A stretch of DNA of 35,798 nucleotides from Alistipes sp. (GCA_017555805.1 JAFZFR010000005.1:1-35798), one strand, 5' to 3'; shown: positions 10,293-18,160, counted from the first letter of the stretch. Numbers and translations are program-made. Notes: a model not told the origin generated them from the sequence alone.

Positions 10293-10326
10293 AATTAAAA
10301 TTTTTGATTAAAAGGGATTCATCTCG

Positions 10327-10358
10327 CAAATTTACTCATTTTCTACCACCCGCACAAA
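10327..10358 (-). promoter_or_regulatory. Bacteroidota-type promoter for the plsC-lolA operon
   Basis: On the minus strand a TTTG box (10355-10358) is followed after exactly 20 nt by TAAATTTG (10327-10334), matching the Bacteroidota housekeeping sigma consensus. The start of transcription is predicted near 10320, leaving a leader of about 28 nt before plsC. It lies back to back with the promoter of the hydrolase gene. Confidence 0.75.
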
Positions 10359-10437
10359 ATTTTTAGTGCATTTTTTCGATGATTTTATCAACATTCTGCT
10401 TTAGCAGAGCCTTTCATCAAAGATTTTTCAGTCAAAC

Positions 10438-10470
10438 TTTTGATATTATCAAATCTAACCGCTATCTTTG
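10438..10470 (+). promoter_or_regulatory. promoter of the MBL-fold hydrolase gene
   Basis: TTTTG at 10438-10442, then 20 nt, then TATCTTTG at 10463-10470: a full match to the Bacteroidota promoter pattern. Transcription would start near 10477, which rules out the in-frame ATG at 10379 and supports the ATG at 10529. Confidence 0.75.
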
Positions 10471-10528
10471 TTTTCGGTTCGCCACGATTTTGGCGACTCA
10501 AAACCTCGAAAACTTAAAACTTTTTACG

Positions 10529-11248
10529 ATGTCAATATTTTCAATTTTCGGAGGCAAGAAAGCGCCTCAATACCCAACCGACACAATTCAGGATAGAGAA
10601 GGTAACGATGTGATTTTCACATTCTTCAAACACGCGAGTTTATCCATCACTTTAGGTGAGCGCCACATCTACACCGACCCAGTGAGCGATTTTGCTGAAT
10701 ATGCACATCTACCAAAAGGTGAGGTAATCCTCATAACTCACTCACACTATGACCATTTCGACCGCGCGGCGGTAGATGACATCACCACTCGCAACAGCAC
10801 AATCATCTGCGACAAGACCACCGCCGAAGCATTTGACGGTGAGACAGTTACGATGACACCAGGAATGAAAACCCAACTCGAAGGCGACATTCTTATCGAA
10901 GCCATCCCCGCCTACAACACCACCCCTGGTCACACCGACTTTCATCCCCAATCCAGAGAGGATTGTGGCTATGTAATCACGCTCGCAAGTGGCACCCGAA
11001 TCTACATTGCAGGCGACACCGAGCCAACACCCGAGATGCTGGCACTCAAGGATATAGATGTAGCATTCCTGCCCGTAAACCAACCTTACACGATGACCGT
11101 CGATCAGGCAATCGAGGCAGTAAAAGCCATCCGTCCAAAGATCTTCTACCCCTACCACTTCGGCCAGGTAGAGGAGATCACCGACCTTGACCGCCTCCAG
11201 GGCGAACTCTCCCCCATCACCGACATCCGCCTCTTCCCAATGGAGTAA
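10529..11248 (+). CDS. metallo-beta-lactamase-fold metal-dependent hydrolase (UlaG-like)
   Basis: A 239-residue cytoplasmic enzyme of the metallo-beta-lactamase superfamily. It has the metal-binding motif HSHYDHFD (H71, H73, D75, H76), a late DTEP segment (IAGDTEPTPEM) supplying another ligand, and a C-terminal PYHFGQVEE with the final His. This set resembles UlaG/YtnP-type and predicted Zn-dependent hydrolases whose substrates are mostly unknown. The start is set by the promoter at 10438-10470; an upstream in-frame ATG would begin before the transcript. It is a single-gene unit with no signal peptide, and a bidirectional terminator follows. UlaG itself is an ascorbate-6-phosphate lactonase, but nothing nearby suggests ascorbate use, so no substrate is assigned. 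Confidence 0.85.
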   Translation: MSIFSIFGGKKAPQYPTDTIQDREGNDVIFTFFKHASLSITLGERHIYTDPVSDFAEYAHLPKGEVILITHSHYDHFDRAAVDDITTRNSTIICDKTTAEAFDGETVTMTPGMKTQLEGDILIEAIPAYNTTPGHTDFHPQSREDCGYVITLASGTRIYIAGDTEPTPEMLALKDIDVAFLPVNQPYTMTVDQAIEAVKAIRPKIFYPYHFGQVEEITDLDRLQGELSPITDIRLFPME

Positions 11249-11264
11249 TTTTACGATAAAAAAC

Positions 11265-11303
11265 AACGATAAAAGCGAGGAGATTTTCCTCGCTTTTATC
11301 GTT
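11265..11303. terminator. bidirectional intrinsic terminator
   Basis: A perfect 16-bp inverted repeat (11265-11280 and 11288-11303) with a 7-nt loop. The stem has a GC-rich core flanked by A/T runs that give a U tract on either strand. It separates the convergent hydrolase and ACT-protein genes. Confidence 0.85.
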
Positions 11304-11328
11304 TAAAAAGTCTCAAATGTACCCTCAA

Positions 11329-11739
11329 TTAAAATCCCTGGCGGATGTCGCAATGGCAGGCGGTGAGGGTCTTGACGCAGCGGTCGATGTCGTTGGGGCG
11401 GATGACAACATTTGCCTGCTCGCCGTCGGCAAAGGCGTACATATACTCGATGAAAATATCCTGCTGCGAGAGTTGCTCGAGGATGGCCGAGAGTGCGCCT
11501 GCGGTGTTGTTACACTTGATACAAATCACCTCGGTGAGCATCACCGCGAAGTTCTCCTCACGAAGAATCTCCACAGCCTTCTCCACCTCCGACACGATGA
11601 GTCGCAGGATGCCGAAGTCGGTTGTCTCCGCCATACTGAAGGCGTGCATATTGATTCCGTGCTTACCCAGAATGCGGGTCACTTCGTTGATTCGGCCTGT
11701 CTTATTCTCAAGAAAAACCGACAATTGCTTTATAGTCAT
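11329..11739 (-). CDS. tandem ACT-domain protein
   Basis: A 136-residue cytoplasmic protein made of two ACT domains (about 3-68 and 71-134) and nothing else. ACT domains bind amino acids, so this is probably a small ligand sensor or regulatory subunit. The first domain starts KQLSVFLENKTGRINEVTRIL and the second repeats the pattern in NNTAGALSAILEQLSQ. It is the last gene of the aromatic 2-oxo acid operon, 13 nt after the CoA ligase. The same pairing of a tandem-ACT protein with phenylacetate-CoA ligase and indolepyruvate oxidoreductase is widespread in anaerobes, so an aromatic amino acid is the likely ligand. The partner it regulates is not evident from sequence. Confidence 0.88.
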   Translation of the reverse strand: MTIKQLSVFLENKTGRINEVTRILGKHGINMHAFSMAETTDFGILRLIVSEVEKAVEILREENFAVMLTEVICIKCNNTAGALSAILEQLSQQDIFIEYMYAFADGEQANVVIRPNDIDRCVKTLTACHCDIRQGF

Positions 11740-11752
11740 ACCTCTTAAAATT

Positions 11753-13054
11753 TTATTTCAAAATTCGTTTGTCGATTACATGCTTACCCTTGCCCTGACT
11801 GCGCTCGATGCTGTTTGGCTCCATCAGGCGCACATCCACACCGATTGAGAGCACGCTCTTGAGGCGGTCGGCAAGTCGCTTCTTCATATTAAGCATACGG
11901 CCGATGTCGTCGCTGAAGAAGTCGCGGCGCACCTCCACCTGAACCTGCAATGTATCGAGGTTCTTCTCGCGATCGACGATGAGCATATACTGTGGCTCGA
12001 ACTCTGGCATCTCGAGGATAACGCTCTCCACCTGCGATGGGAAGACATTGATACCGCGGATGATAAGCATATCGTCGCTACGACCCACGATGCGACCCAT
12101 TCTTACGGATGTACGACCACACTCGCACTTGCCATCCATCAGCGTGCAGAGGTCCTTTGTGCGGTAGCGAAGCAGCGGCATTCCCTCCTTTGTGAGGGTT
12201 GTGAATACCAACTCTCCCTGCTCGCCGTAGGGGAGTTGCTCCAGTGTGTCGGGGTTGATAATCTCTGGGTAGAAGTGATCCTCATTGATGTGGGAGCCAC
12301 TCTGCTCGGAGCACTCATACGACACGCCAGGACCCATAATCTCGCTCAAACCATAGAGGTTGTAACCCTTTAGTCCCAGTCGCTCCTCAATCTCCTTACG
12401 CATATTCTCTGTCCAGGGCTCGGCACCGAAAGCACCGATGCGAAGACCGATGTCCTCCTTCTTGAGTCCCATCTTCTCCAGCGTCTCGGCGAGGTAGAGG
12501 GCGTAGGATGGAGTGCAGGCGATACCCGAAATCTTCAAATCGCGGATAAGGCGGATATGCTTCTCGGTGTTGCCCGTAGAGGTCGGAATAACCGTAGCAC
12601 CCAGATTCTCAACGCCATAGTGAGCACCCAGACCTCCTGTGAAGAGTCCGTAGCCGTAGCTCACCGAGAAGGTGTCGTCACGCGTAACGCCATAGGCCGT
12701 AAGGGCACGTGCCATCACCTCCGACCACACAGCAAGGTCCTTGCGCGTATAGCCCACGATTGTTGGGTTGCCCGTTGTGCCCGACGATGCGTGCACACGC
12801 ACAATCTCCGACGCTGGCGCAGCCTGCAAGCCGTATGGGTAGTTATCGCGGAGGTCCTGCTTGGTTGTGAATGGCAGTTTCACGATATCATCAATGGTCA
12901 CAATATCCTCTGGTGCGATGTCCATCTCCTGCATCTTGTTGCGGTAGAATGGGACATTGTGATAGACATATGTTACAAGTTTCTGGAGTCGTTTGCCCTG
13001 CAATGCGCGCATATCTTCACGACTCATACACTCTTTGTTTGGGTTCCAAATCAT
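11753..13054 (-). CDS. paaK: phenylacetate-CoA ligase family protein
   Basis: ATP-dependent ligase of the adenylate-forming superfamily that joins arylacetates such as phenylacetate or indoleacetate to CoA. Its 433 residues match PaaK length. The P-loop is SSGTTGNP at 90-97; YGYGLFTGG and YGLSEIMGPG mark the acyl-binding and A5-like regions; LLRYRTKDLC is the late motif containing the ribose-binding Asp. No aerobic phenylacetate catabolism genes (paaABCDE) lie nearby. Instead it follows iorAB and an aminotransferase, so it probably works with IOR, either capturing arylacetyl-CoA energy as ATP or activating arylacetate for reductive carboxylation. Paralogues in anaerobes can prefer aryl- over phenylacetate, so the substrate is left general. 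Confidence 0.92.
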   Translation of the reverse strand: MIWNPNKECMSREDMRALQGKRLQKLVTYVYHNVPFYRNKMQEMDIAPEDIVTIDDIVKLPFTTKQDLRDNYPYGLQAAPASEIVRVHASSGTTGNPTIVGYTRKDLAVWSEVMARALTAYGVTRDDTFSVSYGYGLFTGGLGAHYGVENLGATVIPTSTGNTEKHIRLIRDLKISGIACTPSYALYLAETLEKMGLKKEDIGLRIGAFGAEPWTENMRKEIEERLGLKGYNLYGLSEIMGPGVSYECSEQSGSHINEDHFYPEIINPDTLEQLPYGEQGELVFTTLTKEGMPLLRYRTKDLCTLMDGKCECGRTSVRMGRIVGRSDDMLIIRGINVFPSQVESVILEMPEFEPQYMLIVDREKNLDTLQVQVEVRRDFFSDDIGRMLNMKKRLADRLKSVLSIGVDVRLMEPNSIERSQGKGKHVIDKRILK

Positions 13055-13087
13055 AGTTTTATAGTTTTCTCATTACCTAACTCTATC

Positions 13088-14401
13088 CTATCTTAATGGG
13101 TGGTCCTCGGCAAATGCCTTCATACGCTCCTGCATCACGCCGTAGAGGTCATCCCTCATTCGTGATGTGCAGGCGCGCACACCCTTCTGCTCGCTGCCCG
13201 TTGTCGAGAGCGAGATGCTGCTCACGCCATAGTAGAGCAACTCCTTGAGCAATTCGCCACCGCTCATCTCGCCGTAGCCGATTGTGAAGAAGAAGCCATC
13301 GCCCACATCCTCCGTAACATCGTGGTCATAGACGATATGAAAACCGTTGTCGGTAAAAATCTTCTTCATCTTCTCTGCTCGCACCGCATACTCGCGCGTG
13401 TCCTCCACAAAGTTGATTACGCCATCGCTCGATAGGCGCAACATCTCGGCATAGGCATACTGCGTCGAGGCGGTACAGCCCGATGTAATCATGTAGAGGA
13501 TGGACGCAATCAGTGTCTGACCAAACACGCCCGCATCCTTATATCGCGCCGCGAGGTCGGGGAACTGGCGGTCGAAGAGTTTGTCGCTGATGCAGGTGAG
13601 AGCCATTCGCTGACCCGCATAACTGAATATCTTTGAGGAAGATAGCATCAGGATGTAGTTGTCGGTGTAGTGTGCTACGGTTGGTGGATATGGTGGCTCA
13701 AACGGATGGCCGAGGTCGTGGCGGAAGTCCATACAGAAGTATGCCAAATCCTCCATCACGATAACATCATACTTTGTCGCCAACTCGCCGATAATCTTCA
13801 ACTCCGCATCCTCCAGACATATCCACGCTGGGTTGTTGGGGTTGGAATAGACAATCGCCGCGATGTCGCCCGCCGAGAGCATCTCCTCGAGTTTTGCTCG
13901 CAGAGCCTCGCCGCGGTAGTCGTAGATGTCGAACTCCACCCAGTCGGCGCCGATAACTCTCAACTGCGACTTCTGGATAGGGAAGCCTGGGTCGATAAAC
14001 AACACCTTATCCTTGCCCTTTGTGCGCTGTGTGCAGGCAATGAACGAACCAAACGAGCCCGCTACGCTACCAACGGTCGGCACACAGGCACGCGCCGAGA
14101 TATCCACATTCAGGAACGCCTTTACGAAGCGCGACGCCTCTGCCTTTAACTCTGGCACACCCGCCGCCGCAGGGTACTGCGAGCCTACGCCACGGTCGAG
14201 CGCGGCCTTCTCGGCCTCCACGCCATAGTGGTTTACGGGCAGACCTGGCGAGCCCTGATCCATACGGATAAAGGGTATTCCCGTCTTCTGCTCCAGATAT
14301 TGTGCTACGAGCAGCACCTCGCCGATGGTCGCACGCTGCAGGTCAGCGATGTGCAACTCACTAACGGCCTGGGCTACTAACTCCTCCGAAAAAATTTTCA
14401 T
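13088..14401 (-). CDS. class I/II PLP-dependent aminotransferase (probable aromatic)
   Basis: A fold-type I aminotransferase of 437 residues. The PLP-binding lysine is K257 in SSSKIFSYAGQR, the carboxylate and ring contacts are NPNNP (187-191) and MEDLAYF (216-222), and the conserved phosphate-binding Arg follows at about 265. It lies between iorB and the CoA ligase in one operon, so aromatic amino acid / 2-oxo acid exchange (phenylpyruvate, indolepyruvate, hydroxyphenylpyruvate) is the likely job. The omega-amidase-like gene at the head of the operon suggests glutamine could be the amino donor. Start is the ATG 14 nt after iorB. A hydrophobic-rich stretch near 300-312 is part of the fold, not a membrane segment. 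Confidence 0.88.
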   Translation of the reverse strand: MKIFSEELVAQAVSELHIADLQRATIGEVLLVAQYLEQKTGIPFIRMDQGSPGLPVNHYGVEAEKAALDRGVGSQYPAAAGVPELKAEASRFVKAFLNVDISARACVPTVGSVAGSFGSFIACTQRTKGKDKVLFIDPGFPIQKSQLRVIGADWVEFDIYDYRGEALRAKLEEMLSAGDIAAIVYSNPNNPAWICLEDAELKIIGELATKYDVIVMEDLAYFCMDFRHDLGHPFEPPYPPTVAHYTDNYILMLSSSKIFSYAGQRMALTCISDKLFDRQFPDLAARYKDAGVFGQTLIASILYMITSGCTASTQYAYAEMLRLSSDGVINFVEDTREYAVRAEKMKKIFTDNGFHIVYDHDVTEDVGDGFFFTIGYGEMSGGELLKELLYYGVSSISLSTTGSEQKGVRACTSRMRDDLYGVMQERMKAFAEDHPLR

Positions 14402-14415
14402 TTCAAACTCCTTTT

Positions 14416-14985
14416 TTATGCGTTCAGGCCGAGGTCAAAGGCCTTACAATTCATCTCCACAACGCTCTCGCCCTTCGATGCAAAGACGCGCTTGATACTC
14501 TCGCGCAACTGCTCTGGAGTGAGAATTCCGATATACTTCGCCGCCATGCCGAGCAACACTACATTGGCGCTCTTTGGCACGCTGTTCTGCTTTGCCAACT
14601 CCTCGATTGGGAGCGACGATACGCGTGGCAGAGCCTCCAACTCGCCCTTCAAAGCCTCCTCGTCGGGGTAGTTGGTGATGTTCTTGAATGGGTGCGACGA
14701 TGTCACCACCACACCCTCCTTGCCCAAGTATGGCAAATAGCGCAGAGCCTCCATCGGTTCCATCGAGATGATGATGTCGGCGCTTCCCTGCTTGATAAGG
14801 TCAGAGTAGATGACCTCGGTCGAGAGGCGTAGGTTCGACTGCACATCGCCTCCGCGCTGACTCATTCCGTGCACCTCCGCCTGCTTGAGATTGACTCCCG
14901 CCGCGGCCGCTGCGTCGCCTATGATAGTGGCAATGGTGAGGATGCCTTGTCCACCCACGCCTGCTAAAATTATATCTTTCTTCAT
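14416..14985 (-). CDS. iorB: indolepyruvate oxidoreductase subunit beta
   Basis: Gamma-type subunit of a 2-oxoacid:ferredoxin oxidoreductase. It forms arylacetyl-CoA and CO2 from aromatic 2-oxo acids together with IorA. From the ATG at 14985 the protein has 189 residues, the usual IorB length, and opens with the CoA-binding signature LAGVGGQGIL; QRGGDVQSNLR and an EALRYLPYL segment also fit the family. Longer in-frame extension upstream is rejected because this ATG overlaps the iorA stop codon by one base (TAATG), a standard coupling arrangement. Equal expression of both subunits is therefore expected. Confidence 0.94.
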   Translation of the reverse strand: MKKDIILAGVGGQGILTIATIIGDAAAAAGVNLKQAEVHGMSQRGGDVQSNLRLSTEVIYSDLIKQGSADIIISMEPMEALRYLPYLGKEGVVVTSSHPFKNITNYPDEEALKGELEALPRVSSLPIEELAKQNSVPKSANVVLLGMAAKYIGILTPEQLRESIKRVFASKGESVVEMNCKAFDLGLNA

Positions 14986-16574
14986 TACTGTTGCGCTCTT
15001 TTCTGTCGTAATTTTCTGTTCAGGGTCTGGATGCACTCGCGGCGAGGGATAATCACCGAAACGCCCTTATACTCAATCTCCTGGCGGATGATGCGGGTAA
15101 TCTCCTCCATATTCTTTGGCAGAGGTGTCACCACATGCAGATGCTCCGGCTCGACGCCCAAGCCCTTGCAGATAGCCTCAAACTTATTTGTTCCCGCCGA
15201 GTCCTGACCGCCCGTCATAGCGGTGGTGAGGTTGTCGGAGATAATCACCGTAATATTCGAGTTGTCGTTGATAGCATCCAGCAGGCCAGTCATTCCCGAG
15301 TGGGTGAATGTCGAGTCGCCGATAACGGCAATCGCAGGATGTACGCCAGCGTCTGCCGCGCCCTTCGCCATAGTGATTGACGCGCCCATATCCACACACG
15401 AATCAATCGCGCGGAATGGAGGTAACGCACCGAGCGTGTAGCAACCGATGTCGCCAAAAATGCGGGCGTCAGCATACTCCGCCGCCACCTTGTTCAGTGC
15501 ATCATATACATCTCTATGACCGCAACCCTGACACAATGCTGGTGGGCGAGGGACGACATTCTCCGCCGCCGCAAAGTTCTGCGTCTGCTCAACGCCAAGC
15601 GCCGCGCCTACATTGTCGGGCGTAAGTTCGCCCATGCGAGGCAAATCGCCAGTCAGGCGACCCTTCACAGCGTAATCAGCTCCCAACATAGCCTTAATCT
15701 GCTCCTCCGCCATTGGCTGACCATCCTCGGCAACGAGCAACGCATCACACTCCGCCGCCAGAGCCTTGATAGCCTGCTTTGGGAGTGGATACTGCGAAAC
15801 CTTCAGGACCGAGATGCCGCGCTTCGCGGGCTCGTTCTCCATCACATAGTTATATGCAATTCCGCACGCCACCACGCCGAGTTTTGCGCCCTCTGCGCTA
15901 TGATGATGGATGTATGGCGAGTTCTCGGCCGAAGCCAACAACTGTGGTTGCTTCTCAACCAGCGACGCGTACTGACGGCGCGCATTGCCTGGGAGCAACA
16001 CCCAATGTGTGCGCTCGCTGTCGGGGTTAAGCGCATTCTGTGGCAGAGGCGTTGTCACCTCTACACCAGCGCGCGAGTGCGCCAGACGAGTAACCACACG
16101 CATCAGCACCGGCAACTTCAACTCCTCGGACAGAGCAAAGGCGTAAGGCATCATATCGTATGCCTCCTGCTGCGTCGATGGCTCAAGGATTGGAATCATC
16201 GCAAACTTGCCATAGAAACGCGAGTCCTGCTCATTCTGCGACGAGTGCATCGAAGGGTCGTCGGCAGCCAACACCACCAAACCACCATTCACGCCCGTAA
16301 TGCCCGAATTGACGAAGGCATCCGCCGCCACATTCATGCCTACATGCTTCATGCAGACCAACGCGCGCTTGCCCGCGTACGACATACCGAGCGCCGCCTC
16401 CATAGCGGTCTTCTCGTTGGTACACCAGCGGCTACGCACCTCGGGTGCGTGGACCTGAATAAACTCTGTTATCTCTGTTGAGGGCGTACCAGGGTAGGCA
16501 TACACGCCGCTAATTCCCGCGTGTACCGCACCCAAGGCAATAGCCTCGTCACCCAAAAGTAATTCTTTTTTCAT
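14985..16574 (-). CDS. iorA: indolepyruvate oxidoreductase subunit alpha, lacking the C-terminal ferredoxin domain
   Basis: Catalytic TPP-binding subunit of indolepyruvate:acceptor oxidoreductase. The 529 residues from the ATG at 16574 hold the pyruvate-oxidoreductase N-terminal domain (YAYPGTPSTE, about 25-34), a middle domain, and the TPP domain with CQGCGHRD (348-355), GDIGCYTLG (374-382) and the Mg/TPP motif starting GDSTFTHSG (419-427). The protein ends soon after VIIPRREC (507-514). The two 4Fe-4S ferredoxin motifs that end archaeal IorA (CxxCxxCxxxC type) are not present, so electron transfer must use another route or partner. An upstream in-frame ATG (16643) overlaps the nitrilase gene and is not favoured. 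iorB follows with a one-base overlap. Confidence 0.93.
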   Translation of the reverse strand: MKKELLLGDEAIALGAVHAGISGVYAYPGTPSTEITEFIQVHAPEVRSRWCTNEKTAMEAALGMSYAGKRALVCMKHVGMNVAADAFVNSGITGVNGGLVVLAADDPSMHSSQNEQDSRFYGKFAMIPILEPSTQQEAYDMMPYAFALSEELKLPVLMRVVTRLAHSRAGVEVTTPLPQNALNPDSERTHWVLLPGNARRQYASLVEKQPQLLASAENSPYIHHHSAEGAKLGVVACGIAYNYVMENEPAKRGISVLKVSQYPLPKQAIKALAAECDALLVAEDGQPMAEEQIKAMLGADYAVKGRLTGDLPRMGELTPDNVGAALGVEQTQNFAAAENVVPRPPALCQGCGHRDVYDALNKVAAEYADARIFGDIGCYTLGALPPFRAIDSCVDMGASITMAKGAADAGVHPAIAVIGDSTFTHSGMTGLLDAINDNSNITVIISDNLTTAMTGGQDSAGTNKFEAICKGLGVEPEHLHVVTPLPKNMEEITRIIRQEIEYKGVSVIIPRRECIQTLNRKLRQKRAQQ

Positions 16575-16629
16575 ATATCTGTTTTCTACTGAAACTCTTT
16601 TTCCTAAAACGCTGTCTTTGGAATAAAAA

Positions 16630-17379
16630 CTAAATATCGGCATCCTTCAGCACGGGGAACTTTTCGCGGAAAGCCTCCAAGACCTCCATATCCACCTCTG
16701 CCGTGGCTTCGCACTCCTCATTATCGGCGCAAGCCGCGATGACCTTTCCGTAAGGGTCAATAATCACGCTGCCACCGCAGTACTCGCACGCAGGGTCTGT
16801 GCCCACTCTGTTCACGCCCGCCACATAGCACTGGTTCTCGATGGCGCGCGCCACAAGCAATGCACTCCACGCCGCCACGCGAGGCGTAGGCCAACTTGCC
16901 ACATACAAAATCATATCATAGTCACCTCGGTTGCGAGCCCAGATGGGGAAACGAAGGTCATAACACACCTCCAGCAATATCCTCACACCGCGCCACTCCA
17001 CAACCACGCGCTCCTCTCCCGCAGTGAAACGCAAATGCTCACCGCCATAGGTGAAAAGGTGCTTTTTGTCGTAGTGCGTCACGCTGCCGTCGGGCTTCAC
17101 GAAGTAGAAGCGGTTGTAGAATTTTCCTTGCTCCTCCACCGCCACGCTACCCGCAATAGCCGCATTGATTTCCGCCGCCTTGCGTTGCATCCACTTCAGT
17201 GTGTCGCTCTCGCTCGACTCGGCAATTCCCTCGGGTTGCGTACAGAAACCCGTCGAAAACATCTCGGGCAAAACATACAAATCCGCCCCCGCATTACGGC
17301 CAATCGCCTCCTCCGCCCGCTGTATATTCACCGCAGGCTTCGCCCACTCAATATCGCGCTGTAAGATTGTTACTTTCAT
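16630..17379 (-). CDS. nitrilase-superfamily amidohydrolase, probable omega-amidase (YafV/Nit2 type)
   Basis: A 249-residue carbon-nitrogen hydrolase with the full catalytic triad: E39 in LPEMFSTGF, K106 in DKKHLF and C139 in LEVCYDLRFP. The EMFSTGF and DLRFPIW signatures match YafV-type enzymes, which hydrolyse 2-oxoglutaramate and 2-oxosuccinamate, the by-products of transamination with glutamine or asparagine. It is the first gene of the operon with iorAB, an aminotransferase and paaK, and has its own -7 box upstream. The context fits a glutamine transaminase / omega-amidase pair that drives aromatic 2-oxo acid transamination forward. Substrate is inferred from family and context; other aliphatic amidases share the fold. 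Confidence 0.88.
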   Translation of the reverse strand: MKVTILQRDIEWAKPAVNIQRAEEAIGRNAGADLYVLPEMFSTGFCTQPEGIAESSESDTLKWMQRKAAEINAAIAGSVAVEEQGKFYNRFYFVKPDGSVTHYDKKHLFTYGGEHLRFTAGEERVVVEWRGVRILLEVCYDLRFPIWARNRGDYDMILYVASWPTPRVAAWSALLVARAIENQCYVAGVNRVGTDPACEYCGGSVIIDPYGKVIAACADNEECEATAEVDMEVLEAFREKFPVLKDADI

Positions 17380-17401
17380 CTTTCATACCTTATTATATAT
17401 G

Positions 17402-17409
17402 CAAATATA
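17402..17409 (-). promoter_or_regulatory. -7 box for the nitrilase-ior-paaK operon
   Basis: Minus-strand TATATTTG lies 23 nt before the nitrilase ATG in an AT-rich gap. No good TTTG box is seen at 19-21 nt; a TTG occurs at 27 nt. The start of transcription would be near 17395. Confidence 0.5.
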
Positions 17410-17505
17410 ATAATATATTTTATTATCTACCGCACACAACCAATAAAAAATAAATGCAGGCAGTCTTTTGCAAGGATGTTTTAAGCACTAAAGATTGGCT
17501 TTTTG

Positions 17506-18000
17506 TTATTTCATAGCGTCATTGATGGTTAAGACTAATTTATTGCCAGCGAAGTCTTTTACGAGGATGGAGGGCTGATTGAGGGTGCGGGAGAGGTGGT
17601 TGGCGAGGCGGAGGAGGGAGCGGGTGGAGAGGTTGTGGAGTTCGATTGTGATGGAGGTGGAGTCGTAGATGGCGCCGTTGGGGTTGACATAGCGACCGCG
17701 GAAGGCGTTGCCGAGGGTGTGGGTGGGAGATTTGCAGGTTGCGAGGTGGTGGGTTATGGCACCGCAATCTATCGACAGAATGTTTGAGGGAAATACAATT
17801 ACGCCGACGCGAGAGTTTGCGCTGTGGGATGCGGGTGAGAGTGTGAAATTGCGAGCATTGTCGGCGCAGGATTTGATAAAGTTACCGCGCTGGAAGCCTA
17901 CGCCATTAGGCATATCGCGACCATCGGGTGAGAAATATTTTACCTCACGAAAGTGGCGGCGAGGGAGGTGTTTAATAATTTTTGCAAATAGGTTCTTCAT
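17506..18000 (-). CDS. conserved-looking hypothetical protein
   Basis: A 164-residue soluble protein with no signal peptide or membrane segment and no recognised catalytic motif. The first 20 residues are basic. The C-terminal half alternates like a small alpha/beta domain, with a STSITIELHNLS strand, a helical RSLLRLANHLSRTL segment and a QPSILVKDFAGNKLVLTIND strand pair; this is the part that looks most protein-like. It is divergently transcribed from the WYL regulator gene and separated from it by 160 nt, and has a possible -7 box at 18029-18036. The opposite strand is open for much of this length, but that reading frame has no promoter and low-complexity content. Function unknown. Confidence 0.6.
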   Translation of the reverse strand: MKNLFAKIIKHLPRRHFREVKYFSPDGRDMPNGVGFQRGNFIKSCADNARNFTLSPASHSANSRVGVIVFPSNILSIDCGAITHHLATCKSPTHTLGNAFRGRYVNPNGAIYDSTSITIELHNLSTRSLLRLANHLSRTLNQPSILVKDFAGNKLVLTINDAMK

Positions 18001-18028
18001 AATGTTTCATTCACTACTTTTTCCACAG

Positions 18029-18036
18029 CAAAACTA
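18029..18036 (-). promoter_or_regulatory. possible -7 box for the hypothetical gene
   Basis: Minus-strand TAGTTTTG, a TAnnTTTG match, 28 nt before the ATG at 18000. No TTTG box sits at the usual distance upstream. Confidence 0.4.
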
Positions 18037-18103
18037 CCCTGCTCTTGCGCCAGAATGTTGCAGAGGGGAAATAATTTGCGGTTTCTGGGAAAGTTTTTCG
18101 GGT

Positions 18104-18139
18104 TGTGCCACAAATTGGCACATATACTTATTATCTTTG
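18104..18139 (+). promoter_or_regulatory. palindromic element plus -7 box of the WYL gene
   Basis: A 7-bp perfect inverted repeat, TGTGCCA-CAAAT-TGGCACA (18104-18122), occupies the place where the TTTG box would normally sit. After the 17-nt shared core (18104-18120) come 11 nt and then TATCTTTG (18132-18139). The ATG at 18161 is 21 nt further on. The same core with the same 11-nt spacing is found before the next gene (18953-18988). It is probably a regulator-binding site overlapping the promoter, with the adjacent WYL protein as the obvious candidate ligand. Confidence 0.7.
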
Positions 18140-18160
18140 TGGAAGAAAATAAGATTTATT

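Noticed and set aside
15516-16481. A 321-codon open frame on the plus strand opposite iorA
   Set aside because: Antisense to an intact conserved gene; biased His/Arg/Leu composition.
18115-18131. Sigma-54-like promoter (TTGGCAC followed by AT-rich sequence) before the WYL gene
   Set aside because: The -12 GC doublet (TTGCA/T) is missing at the required spacing, and a good TAnnTTTG box is present.
17708-18160. A 5' extension of the WYL gene back to 17708
   Set aside because: The promoter TATCTTTG at 18132-18139 lies inside it, the region is antisense to the hypothetical gene, and the WYL protein already has its N-terminal helix-turn-helix from the ATG at 18161.
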